The translations under genes and the position numbers were made by a program. The notes under the pieces were generated by a model. That model saw only the letters and a program-made list of their open reading frames with translations. It was not told the DNA's origin and searched no databases. Positions 14,035-25,600 of a stretch of DNA of 64,000 bases are shown here, piece after piece. Position 1 is the stretch's first letter. Each line of letters opens with the position of its first letter. Source of the stretch: Cristatella mucedo. Taxonomy: Eukaryota; Bryozoa; Phylactolaemata; Cristatellidae. Location of the stretch: assembly GCA_009760855.2 (NCBI GenBank), contig WPIO01000001.1, positions 21,914,501 through 21,978,500 of the forward strand, read 5' to 3'.

Positions 14035-14035
14035 T
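13921..14035 (+). repeat. LINE-A/SINE-A type 3' tail with (ATT/AGT)n
   Basis: 'gaatgcctataaagatatttagttcactgagggagctctacaaatgc' is a diverged form of the shared 3' tail. It is followed by a TTA/TAG trinucleotide run at 13977-14035 that has drifted from the canonical (ATT)n. Confidence 0.7.
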
Positions 14036-14684
14036 TTGATGCTGCATCTCTACACACAATAATAATACTGCATTACTGATGCAGGTCTGTCTCCGGTTGC
14101 AGGGCAGGGAAGCAATAGAGAACACTCATACCTTAATAAAAATTATATGTCCTTAATGTAGAGAGTTAGATTCCAATACCACCGTGGCATAAATACGAGC
14201 ACAGCGCCATCCATAGCGTACAGCTCCTTAACCGTTGCTCCAGATCACATTCTATGCATTCTATAACGTCGATTATGACATATCCTATTATTAATTATTA
14301 TAGCTCAGTGACTGCTAATAATCTCTAGCGTGTTCATACAATCTGACGCTTTAGCATGACAGCGTTTCATAAACGTACACCAAGTATCTTGCCGATTAGG
14401 ATAGCCCGAAATTTCACTACACCAGCATCTGTACGAGGGAAACCATGCACGCATAAAAGTTTTTTAGAACCTTTTCAACTTTCCTACTACCATTGCGACG
14501 AGGAATTTCACACAGCTTAGGTGCCATCGGCATAGCTGCTATTAAGCAGGGTCCCTGCACAAACGTCAACCTCATCTAGAAACCTGTGATAGGGTACATA
14601 TTTCTTTACGGAAAGGCCTAGTTGAGAGCCTCTACTTAAGGAGAGTATACATGGTGATTATGTGATATATTTCAATGCAATGTA
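14036..14684. other. No recognisable gene
   Basis: No coding signal or known repeat was identified. 'gaacactcatacctta' near 14120 echoes 'gaactcatacctta' at 10430, too short to interpret. Confidence 0.4.
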
Positions 14685-17495
14685 ATGTAGCGCATCTCCA
14701 ACTGTAGCTCCACAAAGCCACAAAGACTACTTGAGTATTAATCTGGAGGGTTTTATATATTAATATACTTTGTCTGCGTCTGTTATTCCACAAAGGCTAT
14801 GGTGGTGTTACGCAAGAGAGTTTTGTATGGTGAACTCACAGCCTAAGCGGCTTTCGGTACGCATTCGGTAGCCCACAGACTTCATTCCACGCATCAAAGA
14901 GAAATTGGGAAGCACAGCAGAGTCAGGAGAGCAGTTATGGTAGTAAGTAACATGGAAATGGCAGCTCAGAACGGCTGGAAAGGATGAGCCATAGTCGGCA
15001 GCAAAAGAGTAGTTGTCGTTGCGTAAGAATCGTGGAAGTGAGTTCCACAGTGCACTCAAAGCCTAGGTGGCTTTTTTCGGTAAGCAGCAGGTGCAGCAGT
15101 TCAGCGAAGTATGCTGGAGCTATGCCATAGCGGGCCTTTTGGGTCAGCGTAAGAAGTTTGCTGTGTATCCGTAGATCAACCCGAAGCCGGCGAAGCTCCT
15201 TCAGCGAATGAGATTTAACTAGCTTTGCAACCATATTCCTCACCTGCTGCAGCAGCCTAATGGCCTTTTTAAATGGCTCTTTTGGTTCCCCTGCCAAAAT
15301 TGAATTGCGATAATCCAGCCTAGACAGAACCGAGGAGCTAATTCAGTTTTTTGAAATCCCAGTGGAAGACAGTCCCTAATCTTTATAGGGGTCTGGCGTT
15401 ATCACTAGCTGCGAAGGCAGTCAGTTAATGAGACTTATAATAAATAAAACAAGTACGAGCTGATTTAACAGCCTGTTTTGTATAGCGACAGAAGCGCCGT
15501 TACGGCTATCACCTCCGCTTGCAGTGGCAATAAAGGATCACCCGCTGCAGGATTCGAACCACGAACTCGGGACCAAGATCGTGAAAGCAATCGCCTAACC
15601 TAGAGTGCCATCGCGGCTCACTTAAAAACTTAGGCAGCTGTCAAAGGTGACACCTAAATTGCGAGCTCATGGTGACGGTTGCAAAACAGCATGACCTATT
15701 AGAAGAGCAAAGTCTCCTAGTCCAGCCGAACTCTTGGGGTGTCTCATGAGTAGCAGTTTCGTTTTATCGTCGTTAATTTTATGGAAATATGCCAACATCC
15801 GGAATCAAATGTCTGCAAGACAAAAACATTCACTTTATCAGCAGCTGCAGCAGATTCTGACGGTATTTGTAACGTCAAATACAGCTGAGTATTGTCAGCA
15901 TAAAACTGATAGCCGATTCTATGGGGCCGAATCACTTATCCCAGATGTTAAGTATAAATGAAGAACAGCAAAGGACCACTGACAGACACTTGTGGGACTC
16001 TACGGGTGACTGGTCTAGTGGAAGAGACCTGACAATTGCACGAAATGGGTTGAACAAGATCGGACAAGTGCGATTTAAATGGCACCAGTGCCTCTTCTGC
16101 CAGACTGATCATTGTTCTCAATCCTTTAAGTATGATATCGTGATCAATAAATAGTGTCGAAGGCAGCTGATAGATCCAGCAGTGCTGTTGCAGTAACGTT
16201 CCCGGGGTCGTTGCTGCATTGGATGTCATTGGTGATACGGAGGAGAGCTGCTTCAGGGGAGCGGTGTCGCCTGAATTCCGACTTACGTTTTTCCGACATA
16301 TAATTTTTTCAGCATGTGCAACAAACTGCTTAGCGGCAATCTTTTGAAGAAACTTTTACAAAAAACAAAATAATGGAAACAGGGCGATAGTTTGAAAGGA
16401 CCTTTTGATCTAATCAAGGATTTTAAGTATGGGTCGAGCGATGGCCAATGCGGAGGACTTGCGTACAATCCCGATATCCAGAGAAGCATTAAAAATCTGA
16501 GTTATAGTTGGACTAAGTTTAACTGCCAGTGAAGACCAGAGGGGGGATTTAGGGTCCTCAAGAGTCACGCTAAGTTTTTAGACTTTACTACCTTAGCCGC
16601 TTCGTATGCAGAAACCTTCGAAAATCTCTAAAGAAAGGTTACAGGTTGCGTCTCAAAACTTACTTTAGTCACCGGGTGCTTTATTGTGGCACGAATATGT
16701 TCTATATTTAAACAAAGACTTAAAACTTGTCGGTCGAGCCGCTACTATCCGGGAGTTAAACCTCATCAAGTTTGCAAGGAAATAGTTCACTGCCTTAAAT
16801 TTGTTTTAAGTCTGACTGGTAGAACTTCTTCTGAGTAAAAAAAAAACAAGCACTGAATTTTCTTAGCCTCAGGATATAGACTCTGAGGAAGTCTTTCACA
16901 TTGGCTAAAATTTTGTCTGACCCAAGTTTTGTAAAGCTGCGTTCAAGCCTGCGCTTGGCTTGACGCATCGTTTGAAGTTTTTTGGTAAATTGAAAGGTAT
17001 TTTCAACGACTCTCTACACGGACAGATGTGAGTGGTATGATTAACGTGTTGGAACAAACTGAAGTTTTCCAGACAGTGAGAAATGAGCGGATCTGACTGC
17101 TGCCAGGGTTGTCAACGTGAATGTTGAAGTCCTATATAATCAATAACCGGCCGTCACACGCAAACATTTTTGCAAGAAAATCCAAAGATGCCTCCGTAAA
17201 CAAGGTTAGTCCGCCGGAAAGACGTCGGTAGATCACAGCTGAGAAGGGCAAGCTCTTTGATGGGTACCTGACTATGACTGACCCGAGCGATAGCCTATGC
17301 ACAAATCTGCAGATCTTATAGCCAAGTGATTCACGAGCAACGTAAACCACCCTGCCAGCCACCCAACTTGTTAGACTGCATGGACTGAAAAAAGAGAACC
17401 CGGTAGGAGTGGTCTCAGACACGCAAGCCACTAGGGCAGAGCGTAATCCATGTCTCGGTCAGCAGAAAGTGGCTGTCACAAAGCCGCCCTCATTC
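14685..17495 (-). mobile_element. LINE-B element, nearly complete coding part
   Basis: Read from 17495 downward, an APE-type endonuclease is recognisable as 'TETWIT' near 17440-17450, then 'YRRLSGGLTLFTEASLDFL' and 'GRLLII' at 17140-17230, the region before the catalytic GDFN/H block. Reverse transcriptase follows at 16500-15730: 'SLDPYLKSLI', 'LLDLSAAFDTI'-type residues broken near 16150, 'PQVSVSGPLLFF' and 'FYADNTQLYL', in which the second catalytic Asp of YADD is Asn. The C-terminal block at 15297-14935 reads 'ARYGIAPAYFAELLHLLL'. The element ends near 14685 in a 'acattacattgcatt' tail. A SINE-B copy interrupts it at 15440-15625. Many frameshifts and stops make it inactive. It is the longest LINE in the window and shows that LINE-B carries both endonuclease and RT. 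Confidence 0.85.
15440..15625 (-). repeat. SINE-B inserted in LINE-B
   Basis: The minus strand starts 'gtgagccgcgatggcac', has a B-box-like 'gtggttcgaatcct' and ends 'gctatacaaaacaggctgttaaatcagct'. LINE-B coding sequence resumes on both sides (VSPLTAA upstream, LDYRNSILAGEPKEP downstream), so the SINE is younger than the LINE-B copy. Confidence 0.85.
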
Positions 17496-19440
17496 TATTG
17501 GGGCTTATATCGCGTACGGTATTTGTGTGTGAAGCAATTATGTTGAACCTTCCAATTGATTAAATAATTGATCCGTCAACATGTAGCTGCAAACGTAGCA
17601 TTGGTCCGAAATAACTGTAGACATGTGCTTATTAAAGGTTATGCTAAGCTGAGTGCGTAGTCCGAACATTAAATGCGTGACTTACTTCTTATCGGTAATG
17701 GTTAATGTTAAGGATCGTTTGGTGAAAGGCATCTCATTTATTTGTCGCCTTTTACCGCCTCGAATGTTCGTTGTGCTTGAGCTGCTTTTTTGTTGCATTT
17801 AGGATATTGATTTTAGATCAACGTCCTTTTTCCTATCTAGTTAAATTGCCAGATTAAAAAACACTCCATTTCGTCAAGCACCTACACGCAGACCAAATGC
17901 GTTTCCGTCGCAATTCTTTTCGTGAGAGGCGTACCACCACACCACCACCCCCCCCCGTTCAGCAGTCAATGTTTCAACATGGTTCTCATATTTTTAGCAA
18001 GACACGTAAGCGTAGCTTTGATCCTAGACGATGCGATAACAGTGCTCACTCATGCACTACTTCGCCCTGCATCCCGTCGCATCCACCATTATAGGAGTGA
18101 GACTGGTCGATGCTAATGACAACGGAGAGCGAGAGCCGCGTGGACACCAGCTGTCGGGGCGTTGCGCTCACGCTCAGATTCTCTCGGTTTTCGCTCCTCT
18201 TGGCTTGCACAGGAAGGTCGTGCAAGTCAAGAGGAGCTCATGCTGCTGAAATACCCGCTATTACAGAAAAGTAATTGGTTTTCGCTGACGTCCTGAGCCT
18301 GTCTGTGCAGCGCCGTGCTCGTTCTCTCGCTGTGCTGGAATGTCCCTCGTAGGTGTTTCACGACCGTCTCTAGCGACGATAGCGTGGATTGGCGTCTTTA
18401 TTTTACCGTCCTCTGGTCAAGAGTCGATCGCGCTAGACCCCCGACCCTTTACGTGCACTCACGCGAACCGCCTGGAATGGTGGGGGGGGGGTGTAGCGAT
18501 GCAATGCGGCGTACAGCTGAGGAAATGCTTGCCCGTGTTTTCCGGCGGCTATTCCCTCTATGAGAACGGTGGGAGCTGGCCTGCGTAGATTTCGCGCGCA
18601 TTTCATCTCACCCTCTCCGCGTCCAAGATTCGGCCGCTGCGTCGAATATCGAGATGCAACACAACAGGCCGCAGCAGGAGAGAGCAGGAGCAGTAGGAGA
18701 GCCCGGAGAGCAGTACTCCACTCAGCTCGCTCGCTCGCTCGCACGCTCGCTCTCCCTCGTCGCCCCGTGGTCATCGCGACTCACCGACAGGCCTCGTCGG
18801 TCGTTACGCGGGCCTGCGAAAGCAGTGCCAGGCTTCGTGGCTCCTCCATGGCGGATTGAAAGTGAAGCCATTTCGGAAGAACATTTCGCGAAGAAGCTAG
18901 CGGAATGCTATTCCGAAAAAAAGATAGAAGAAGTGCAGACGAGCTGGCAGGAGTCAACTGGGACATCTGGCACTATCCGAATTCTGTGCGACCCTGGATT
19001 TGCACAGACCTGCTGAGCTTATTTCATCGCCATTTAACTCGAGGTAATGTGCTACCATCTAAGTGCAAATGTCAGCAATGCTGACCGTTCTGGAGCTGCG
19101 AAAGTTTGAGAAGCTAGAAGACAGGTTAGGATCGACTAAAAAGTAAAGCTACGTGACATATACATAACCATTAAAACAAATATTGTTGATGGCAATTATA
19201 TCGGCAAGAGGTCGAGTATAAGGACATTTTGTAAAGGAAAGAACCTAAAATTCACCTGGAACTCGCCATACTTAAAAGTCTCACCGGAATATCCTTGGTA
19301 AAACGTAACGGCCAACGGCTCACAGCGAGCTTACGTTCACGGTCAACCAAGATAAGCTCTGCAAATAGCTCTGGGAAAGCGCACGTGCGACGTAGGCACG
19401 TATTTAGGCGACTGCAACAAACTGCGCTGAACGGAGCCCA
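17496..19440. other. Upstream region of the mannanase gene
   Basis: No gene recognised. CpG dinucleotides are frequent from about 18040 to 18860, with a C run at 17950-17956 and a G run at 18482-18490. Open frames at 18560-19016 look like consequences of CpG richness. The stretch could hold a promoter or an untranslated exon, but no splice site links it to 19441 with confidence. Confidence 0.4.
18193..18237. repeat. 18-bp-stem hairpin
   Basis: 'gctcctcttggcttgcac' at 18193-18210 pairs with 18220-18237 over 18 positions. The only non-Watson-Crick position would be a G-U pair. The loop is 9 nt. Not part of any repeat family recognised here. Confidence 0.85.
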
Positions 19441-19601
19441 ATGGGCAGCGCAAGCGCAATGGCGTCCAGCTGGCTTATATTTGTCCTCCTCGCAGTCAGT
19501 TGCTATGGTTACCTTCCGGACAACACGTACCTCTCGGTGTCGGGGAATCAGCTGATTTACCGCAATAAATGGACGTTTCTGTCCGGCATGAATTTGGCGT
19601 G
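19441..19601 (+). CDS. Mannanase exon 1 (signal peptide, N terminus)
   Basis: Encodes residues 1-53 and two bases of Trp54. After the signal peptide come 'YLSVSGNQLIYRNKWTFLSG' and 'MNLAW', the first strand of the GH5 barrel. The donor is TG|gtaagt at 19602. Confidence 0.85.
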
Positions 19602-22600
19602 GTAAGTAAACTGATCCCCGAGCAATTTTCTGAATGTGCTTTTCCGCATTGTGGCGCAGGATGTTATTTGTCAAGCCGATCAAACGAATAACCAATCCTT
19701 TCGGTTTGCCTATTTCGACGCACTTTATTGCACGTATCTTTTAGAGCCCATGTAAGTAAGGTACCTACAAAAATATGTCTGCGAGAGCACGATAAAAATA
19801 GTATTGTAATCTCTCTTTGACTTCATAGGGGTCAGTGAAGTAAGTAGCATAGAAGTAGCCGCATAGGATGGTTGGAAAAGAAATGCTAGAGTAGGCAGCA
19901 GGAGAAATGACACTCTGCGACATCGTCGTCTACGCAACAAAACTATGTTAGCGCCAGTGTCAAAAACGAGCTTCTGACTGTAAGGCATCGACTTCAAGGT
20001 TTTGTCGCTCACTTTTAGTTCACCTCATTCCTTGGCTCCAGCCTACCTATCAGATATAATTCCCACCAGGCTATGCATCGTACCACCCGCTTTTCGGAAT
20101 CTAATTGTTTACCTTTACTCGTACAAACCTCAAATCTATTGAAGATCGTGCCTTTAGTTCGTATGCTCCCAAAGCCTCGAACTCACTCCCGACTTGCGTC
20201 ACGACTTCTCCTGACCTGTCCACATTAAAAAAGAAACTAAAAACGCGTCTATTCATTACAGCATTTAGTGGGTCCCTGCGATTCGAGCTTTGTGTGCTCA
20301 GGCGTGCTGACACTGTGCATGCTGCCACTAACCGCACTTGCATGCTGAGCCTGTGCATTTCACCCCTAACCATGTCATTCCTGTTGTTCATCGAGCATAC
20401 TACCACTAACCATTCTGCGCTCACAGCCGAAAGTCCGCTGGCTCTGTGAACAAAGGACGGCGTATTAGCTGTGCAGTTGGCAATCAAGGATCGCCCACTA
20501 CAGGATTCGAACCCACTCTTACTGTATCCGACTCTTCCTAGCTCCGAGTGCTCACATCTCTGACGTGAGCTTTCATTGATATATTTATTTGCCATTGTTG
20601 TATTCGTGGGATAACGCCGTGCTAATCCAGCGACGAGAATGCGCCGTCTTATCATGTTACCATCGCCTCTGGCTTGCGCGTCACAAACCGGTTGTTCACT
20701 AGGTTCGACTACGGCAATGACTTCGGAACGTGCAAGTATGCCAACTACGCCAGCACTTTTAATTCCTGGCTTGACAAGGTTCGCGAAGGAGGAGGAAACT
20801 CCATCCGTGAGTTTTGAACCCCTCGGCGCTCCGGCTAACCGCTAGCGTCAGCGTCCGGGAGCCGGGCGCTTCGAGCGCCGTCATCGCATCGCGCCGCCGC
20901 CGCCGCCGCCGCCGCAGCGGACGGTCGCGTCGCCTCGCGCGTAGGCGTCTGGCTGCACATGGAGGGCGGCCTGGGGACGCCCGACTTTGACTACAACCAC
21001 CCCGAGAGCCACTACCGCGGCTACGTCACGCGTCTCTCGAGATGCGGCGACGCGGCGGCGGAGCTGAGAAGTCTGCTGGACGCCGCTCGCGCGCGCGACA
21101 TTCTCGTCTTCCCGACGCTGTTCAACTTCGCCATCAAGTCTCACTGGACGCTCGAGGGCCTCGTCATCGACAAAAACAAGCTCTACTCGTACATAGACAA
21201 GGCGCTCAAGCCGCTCGTCGTCGCCCTGAAAGACCACCCGGCTCTGGGAGGTAAAGCCCGCGCCCCGCCCGAGCGCCCCGCCCCCCCCCCCGCCCCGCAG
21301 CGACCGCCGCGCCGCCGCGATGCTGGCCGACTGGCGGCAGCGAAGCGGCGACGCGGCTCGTCGCCGCTGCGCTTGCGCGCGACGAGAGCGAGTGAGCGAG
21401 CTCGGCGCTAGGTGCGTTCGAATCGCCCGTCGAGTCTCGCGGCGGGCGGCGAGCGAGCCCGCCGCGACGCGCCGATGCGGCTTCCCTCGCGCGCGAGCCG
21501 ACCTCTCTGTCTCAGCGCTCGCTCGGAGTCGGTCGATCGAGGATCGCCCCGGAAGATGTCGGGCGTCAGGGTAGAGGAGAGACCGGACCCTGCAGCCCGG
21601 CGAGAGGAGATCTGGCCGGCGAAGCCTGGATGTCCGGCTTCGAACTTGGGGCGGCACTTAAGCGGACACTTAGTTCGTAGACATGCGGGCATGTGAGACT
21701 AACCGCAACAGCCAGAGACTATAGCGCTGACTACAGCGGAGACGGAGCACTACACTGAATAAATGGTAAAAAATACCAGGAAATGAATGAAAAATTTAGT
21801 AAAAAGTAGAATTCTCTTGACAATGGCATGCGAGCGTCAAACCTAACGCCAAAGTAGTCGATCCGATATGCCCAATTTGACAAACGCGAGCAATTAAGTA
21901 CAGATCGGCCGTATCGACTGCCTAGTATTAATAGCGGCAAGTGAGTGCCAGCGGCTTCACGCCACCCCCCCCCGGTCGCTTTCAGAAGCCAATCGCCGCA
22001 GTTCATTCAGTTACCACCGCCACCACCAGCCATACAATTGCAATTAATTTGCAATGAGCAACCAGCTTTTGCGCGCGCGTCAACTCACCGAGACATTTTT
22101 TAGAGCATTAACTGACCGTGCTGGCAGTGCATTTGAGTTGCCCATGACGGCGATGTACTATTCGATAACTGGACATATTATCTGAGTAGGCCATAAGTAG
22201 TAATTAAAGGCAGGCTATGACTTATCTCTCGCAAGGAGAAGCGCTCATGGCAGAAGTCCTAAAAGCCCGTGGAAAATCTATTTATGAGGCTTTCTACTTA
22301 ATCTAGTCGAAAGACGGCGAGAGCCTACAGAACTATTAAAAATAAAACTGTATCGTGTCCGCTGCTTGGCAGCAGCAACTTTTCATTGGGATAGCTGTGT
22401 GTAGTTAGAGCTTGGCTCTATGTGCGATAAATTCATCAGCGATGTTTTTTCTTTCCTCCGCACGCTCCCATGTGATCTCTTTCATTTTATAAATCAGGAT
22501 GCATATGCTTTCCGATCCGAATCCATCTCTTTACATTACAATTTGTTCATGGACGTGCAAATAAAGTAGTGGGAAGAATGTAAATTAAGTCCTTGTTTTA

Positions 22601-25600
22601 CGTCAATGGCATGGTGTAGCCGACCAATATAAATAATCATTGCAGTTTTAACTTAATGCCGTTTTCTTAGACGCATGTGGAGTTGCGGCTCTTACCTCTT
22701 AAGTAGGCTAACTGAAGCCTCACTTTTAAATTATGGGTGTCAAAAAAGCCGGAGAGATGCGATTAGGCGTATGCCTTGTTGCATCAGCATCATTCAAGCT
22801 GAAAAATGACTCATATGCGAAACCTCAGCTGAGCTGCGCAGCATAAAATCACTGCCAATAATAACTTATTTCTATACATTTATATCGCAACTTTTTCTTC
22901 ATTATAATTCGTCATGCAAGGGCTACAATTTGTATGCAAGTAAGTAAAACTTGTTCAGACAGGACCCTGAATAAGCAGGTTGACTTCTAGCCGTAAATTT
23001 CCAAATGCATCTCGATTGGGATCGCATTGAATTACTAAAAGTCAGAAATGCCGAGCTCTTGTGTCCTTCATTTGTTAATGTCAAAACCACATGTTAGTCG
23101 CCCACCCCTCTTTTATTTTAGCCCATTGCGAGGAGCGTTTTGTAAACGCCTTTAAAGCTTAGCTCCAATAGTGGGGCGCGACATCAGCCCTGTGAACAGT
23201 CAGTGGCGAGCAGCGATTAGGCGATTTCTCATTTCTATTTCATCAACAGATTCTTCTGTTCATTTCCCTGCTGCCTGTGGACAATAACATAAAAATCCCG
23301 CTGCATGACTCTTACCCCGAGCAGTGAGTTGCAAAGTGCGAGCTCCTTTCTGCAAACGCATATTTAAGTGGGAAGCAATAAGACGACCAGAAGCACGGAA
23401 TCCAAAGCCACCAACACTACTAAACGTGGCGCGTTGATTAATCCTCTTTGCCAAGGCAAAGGATATCAAATTGTCACGAAGAGTGGAGAGCTCATCAGCC
23501 AGGAACGGTGCGCAGCAACAGCATGTCAATGCTACGCAAGCAGTCTAGTGACAGTAGCATGACCGATAAGCCGGCCACTCTTTTTTACAAATCTAGAAGT
23601 TAGCCGAAAGGAAGCTCTCTGCCGAAGCAAACATTTGATTTGCTACTTTGTCCGTAGCCGAATTCAGCTACGGACTTCGATTGAACAAAGAATATTTAGC
23701 TTCTATCCGGACGTTATCTCATTTGCAACGATCCACAGTGTCTGGTCGCATGTTAATAGAAAACTGGTCGATTTTTTGAAGGCTTTAAAGTTTGACAGTG
23801 ACCATGTCAATACGCGAAATTACAAGGTCAACGAATAAATATCCCATGGCAACACTGTGGCTGTTTCTCTGCTTCGTGCCTGTCTCTAATTTCTGCAGAC
23901 CGTGCACGCTAGGGTGAATGGCGCCCAGGGGTAGGATAATCTGCTTACGTTTGGCTACCGAGCAACCGTTTTGTAAGTGAAAAGGCTGCATGAGCCCCGT
24001 TTATTATTTTCTACACTTTTTACTGAAGGCTGGGACGTCGCCAACGAGCCAGAAGGCGCACTTAATCCGTACGGAGATGGGAATGCATGCTACGATGGCA
24101 GCAAGCTGTCAAACTCTGGAGCAGGTAAGAGTTTCATTGACAACTGAAGTACCTTTATTCGGCTCGGTAGTCCATTCGGTTCTCTAGTTTGCATGGCTAT
24201 GAACTTTCGCAAGCCTGTCTGTTGAAACTAGACAACGAGGCCCTACAACGAATGGATGGCTAGTGGACCGACTCGGCAATTTAAGTACGATACAGCTGAC
24301 ACTTGCCTTTTTAAATTTATGAGGCAAACTAACTTATAGAAGCGTGACTAAATCCGTAGGGCTCTCACATCAGCCATCAGCCGGAGGTGGAGTCGACGTT
24401 CGGAAGTAGTCATCTGATTACTAAAGAACTCCTCATTGAGACAATCTAGCATCCACACACAATCGGTCATCGAAACAGGCTGATACTTACCAGAAGTTTG
24501 CATGCTGTATGAAAATAAGAGAAAATGTGTCAAATTCCAAGTGCTCAGGAACACGCGAATCAGCAGTTAAACTTCAAGAGCTGACTACTACAGGAGATGA
24601 CACGCTGGCTGATGAGTAAATAAATACTGAAGCTTTCCAACAGTAGTTGTTTGCGTGGATGCTGATCTCACACCTTCCAGCTATTGCCCATCAGAAATGG
24701 TGTTAACGGATTGAGTTTTTCTGCAATGGTTCTATGTCATATTTAGTATGTGTGCTTATTCTCAGCAGCGCATTAGTTATTCAATGCTAGTTGCTCTAGC
24801 AATAGCAATAAGAAAAATTTCGCTATCATTGCCATCCTATTTCCCAAACAAACGATAGGGAACTCATCCCGTCCTTCGACTGTAAAGTAGATCAACGAGT
24901 GTGAAATTTTAGGCTTTGCGGGAAGAATGTTCAGTATGAAGCAGCTATTGGCCTTTACTGGCGCCATCGCCGGTGCCATTCACAAATTCAGCAGAGAGGC
25001 CCACCATAAGCACTTGGTAACTGTTGGCTCATGGTCCGAGAGACCTCAGACGGACAAGATCGGAGGCATTGGCTACAACTACTACAAGGATAACTGCTTG
25101 CGGCAAGCGGTTAGCGACCTTGCCAGCTCAGATGGTCGATTTAATGATTACGTAAATGACGCCTACATTGACTTCTACCAGATTCATACTTACGAGAATG
25201 GAGGACGGTAAGTGCAGTACGAAAAATCTGGCTTTGCGATTTGTGCTAGCAGACTCTCAGAGATTTATGGCACACAATAGTAACGCAAACGCTCATTGCC
25301 GCCATAAATCTCTGTATTTTTAATCTGAAAACCTAGATTTCAAGTACACTAAGCACGAGTATCTTAGATCTCATTAATACGCTTCCGTATTAAACATACA
25401 ATCGGGAATCGAAACTGTGCTTTCGACACAGAACTTTCTTGTTGTGAGGAGTAAACAACATTCCGCCATGCCTCAATAGAAACAGACATCTAAGATGGAC
25501 TCCCGTTCTTTTACGTACGATAGAGTCGACCGCAGAAAATACTAGCGGTAATGGTAACGCTAAGAATCAACTCCATTTGATAGGTATGTTTAAACAAGAG

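Noticed and set aside
18560-19016. Coding exon upstream of the mannanase
   Set aside because: Overlapping frames are open because of CpG richness. The 'atggcggat' start at 18848 meets a stop at once and no splice chain to 19441 was convincing.
20881-21657. Long minus-strand frame of about 258 codons over mannanase exon 3
   Set aside because: It is the shadow of exon 3 and its GC island. The product is arginine-rich low-complexity sequence without motifs, while the plus strand carries clear GH5 blocks with correct splice sites.
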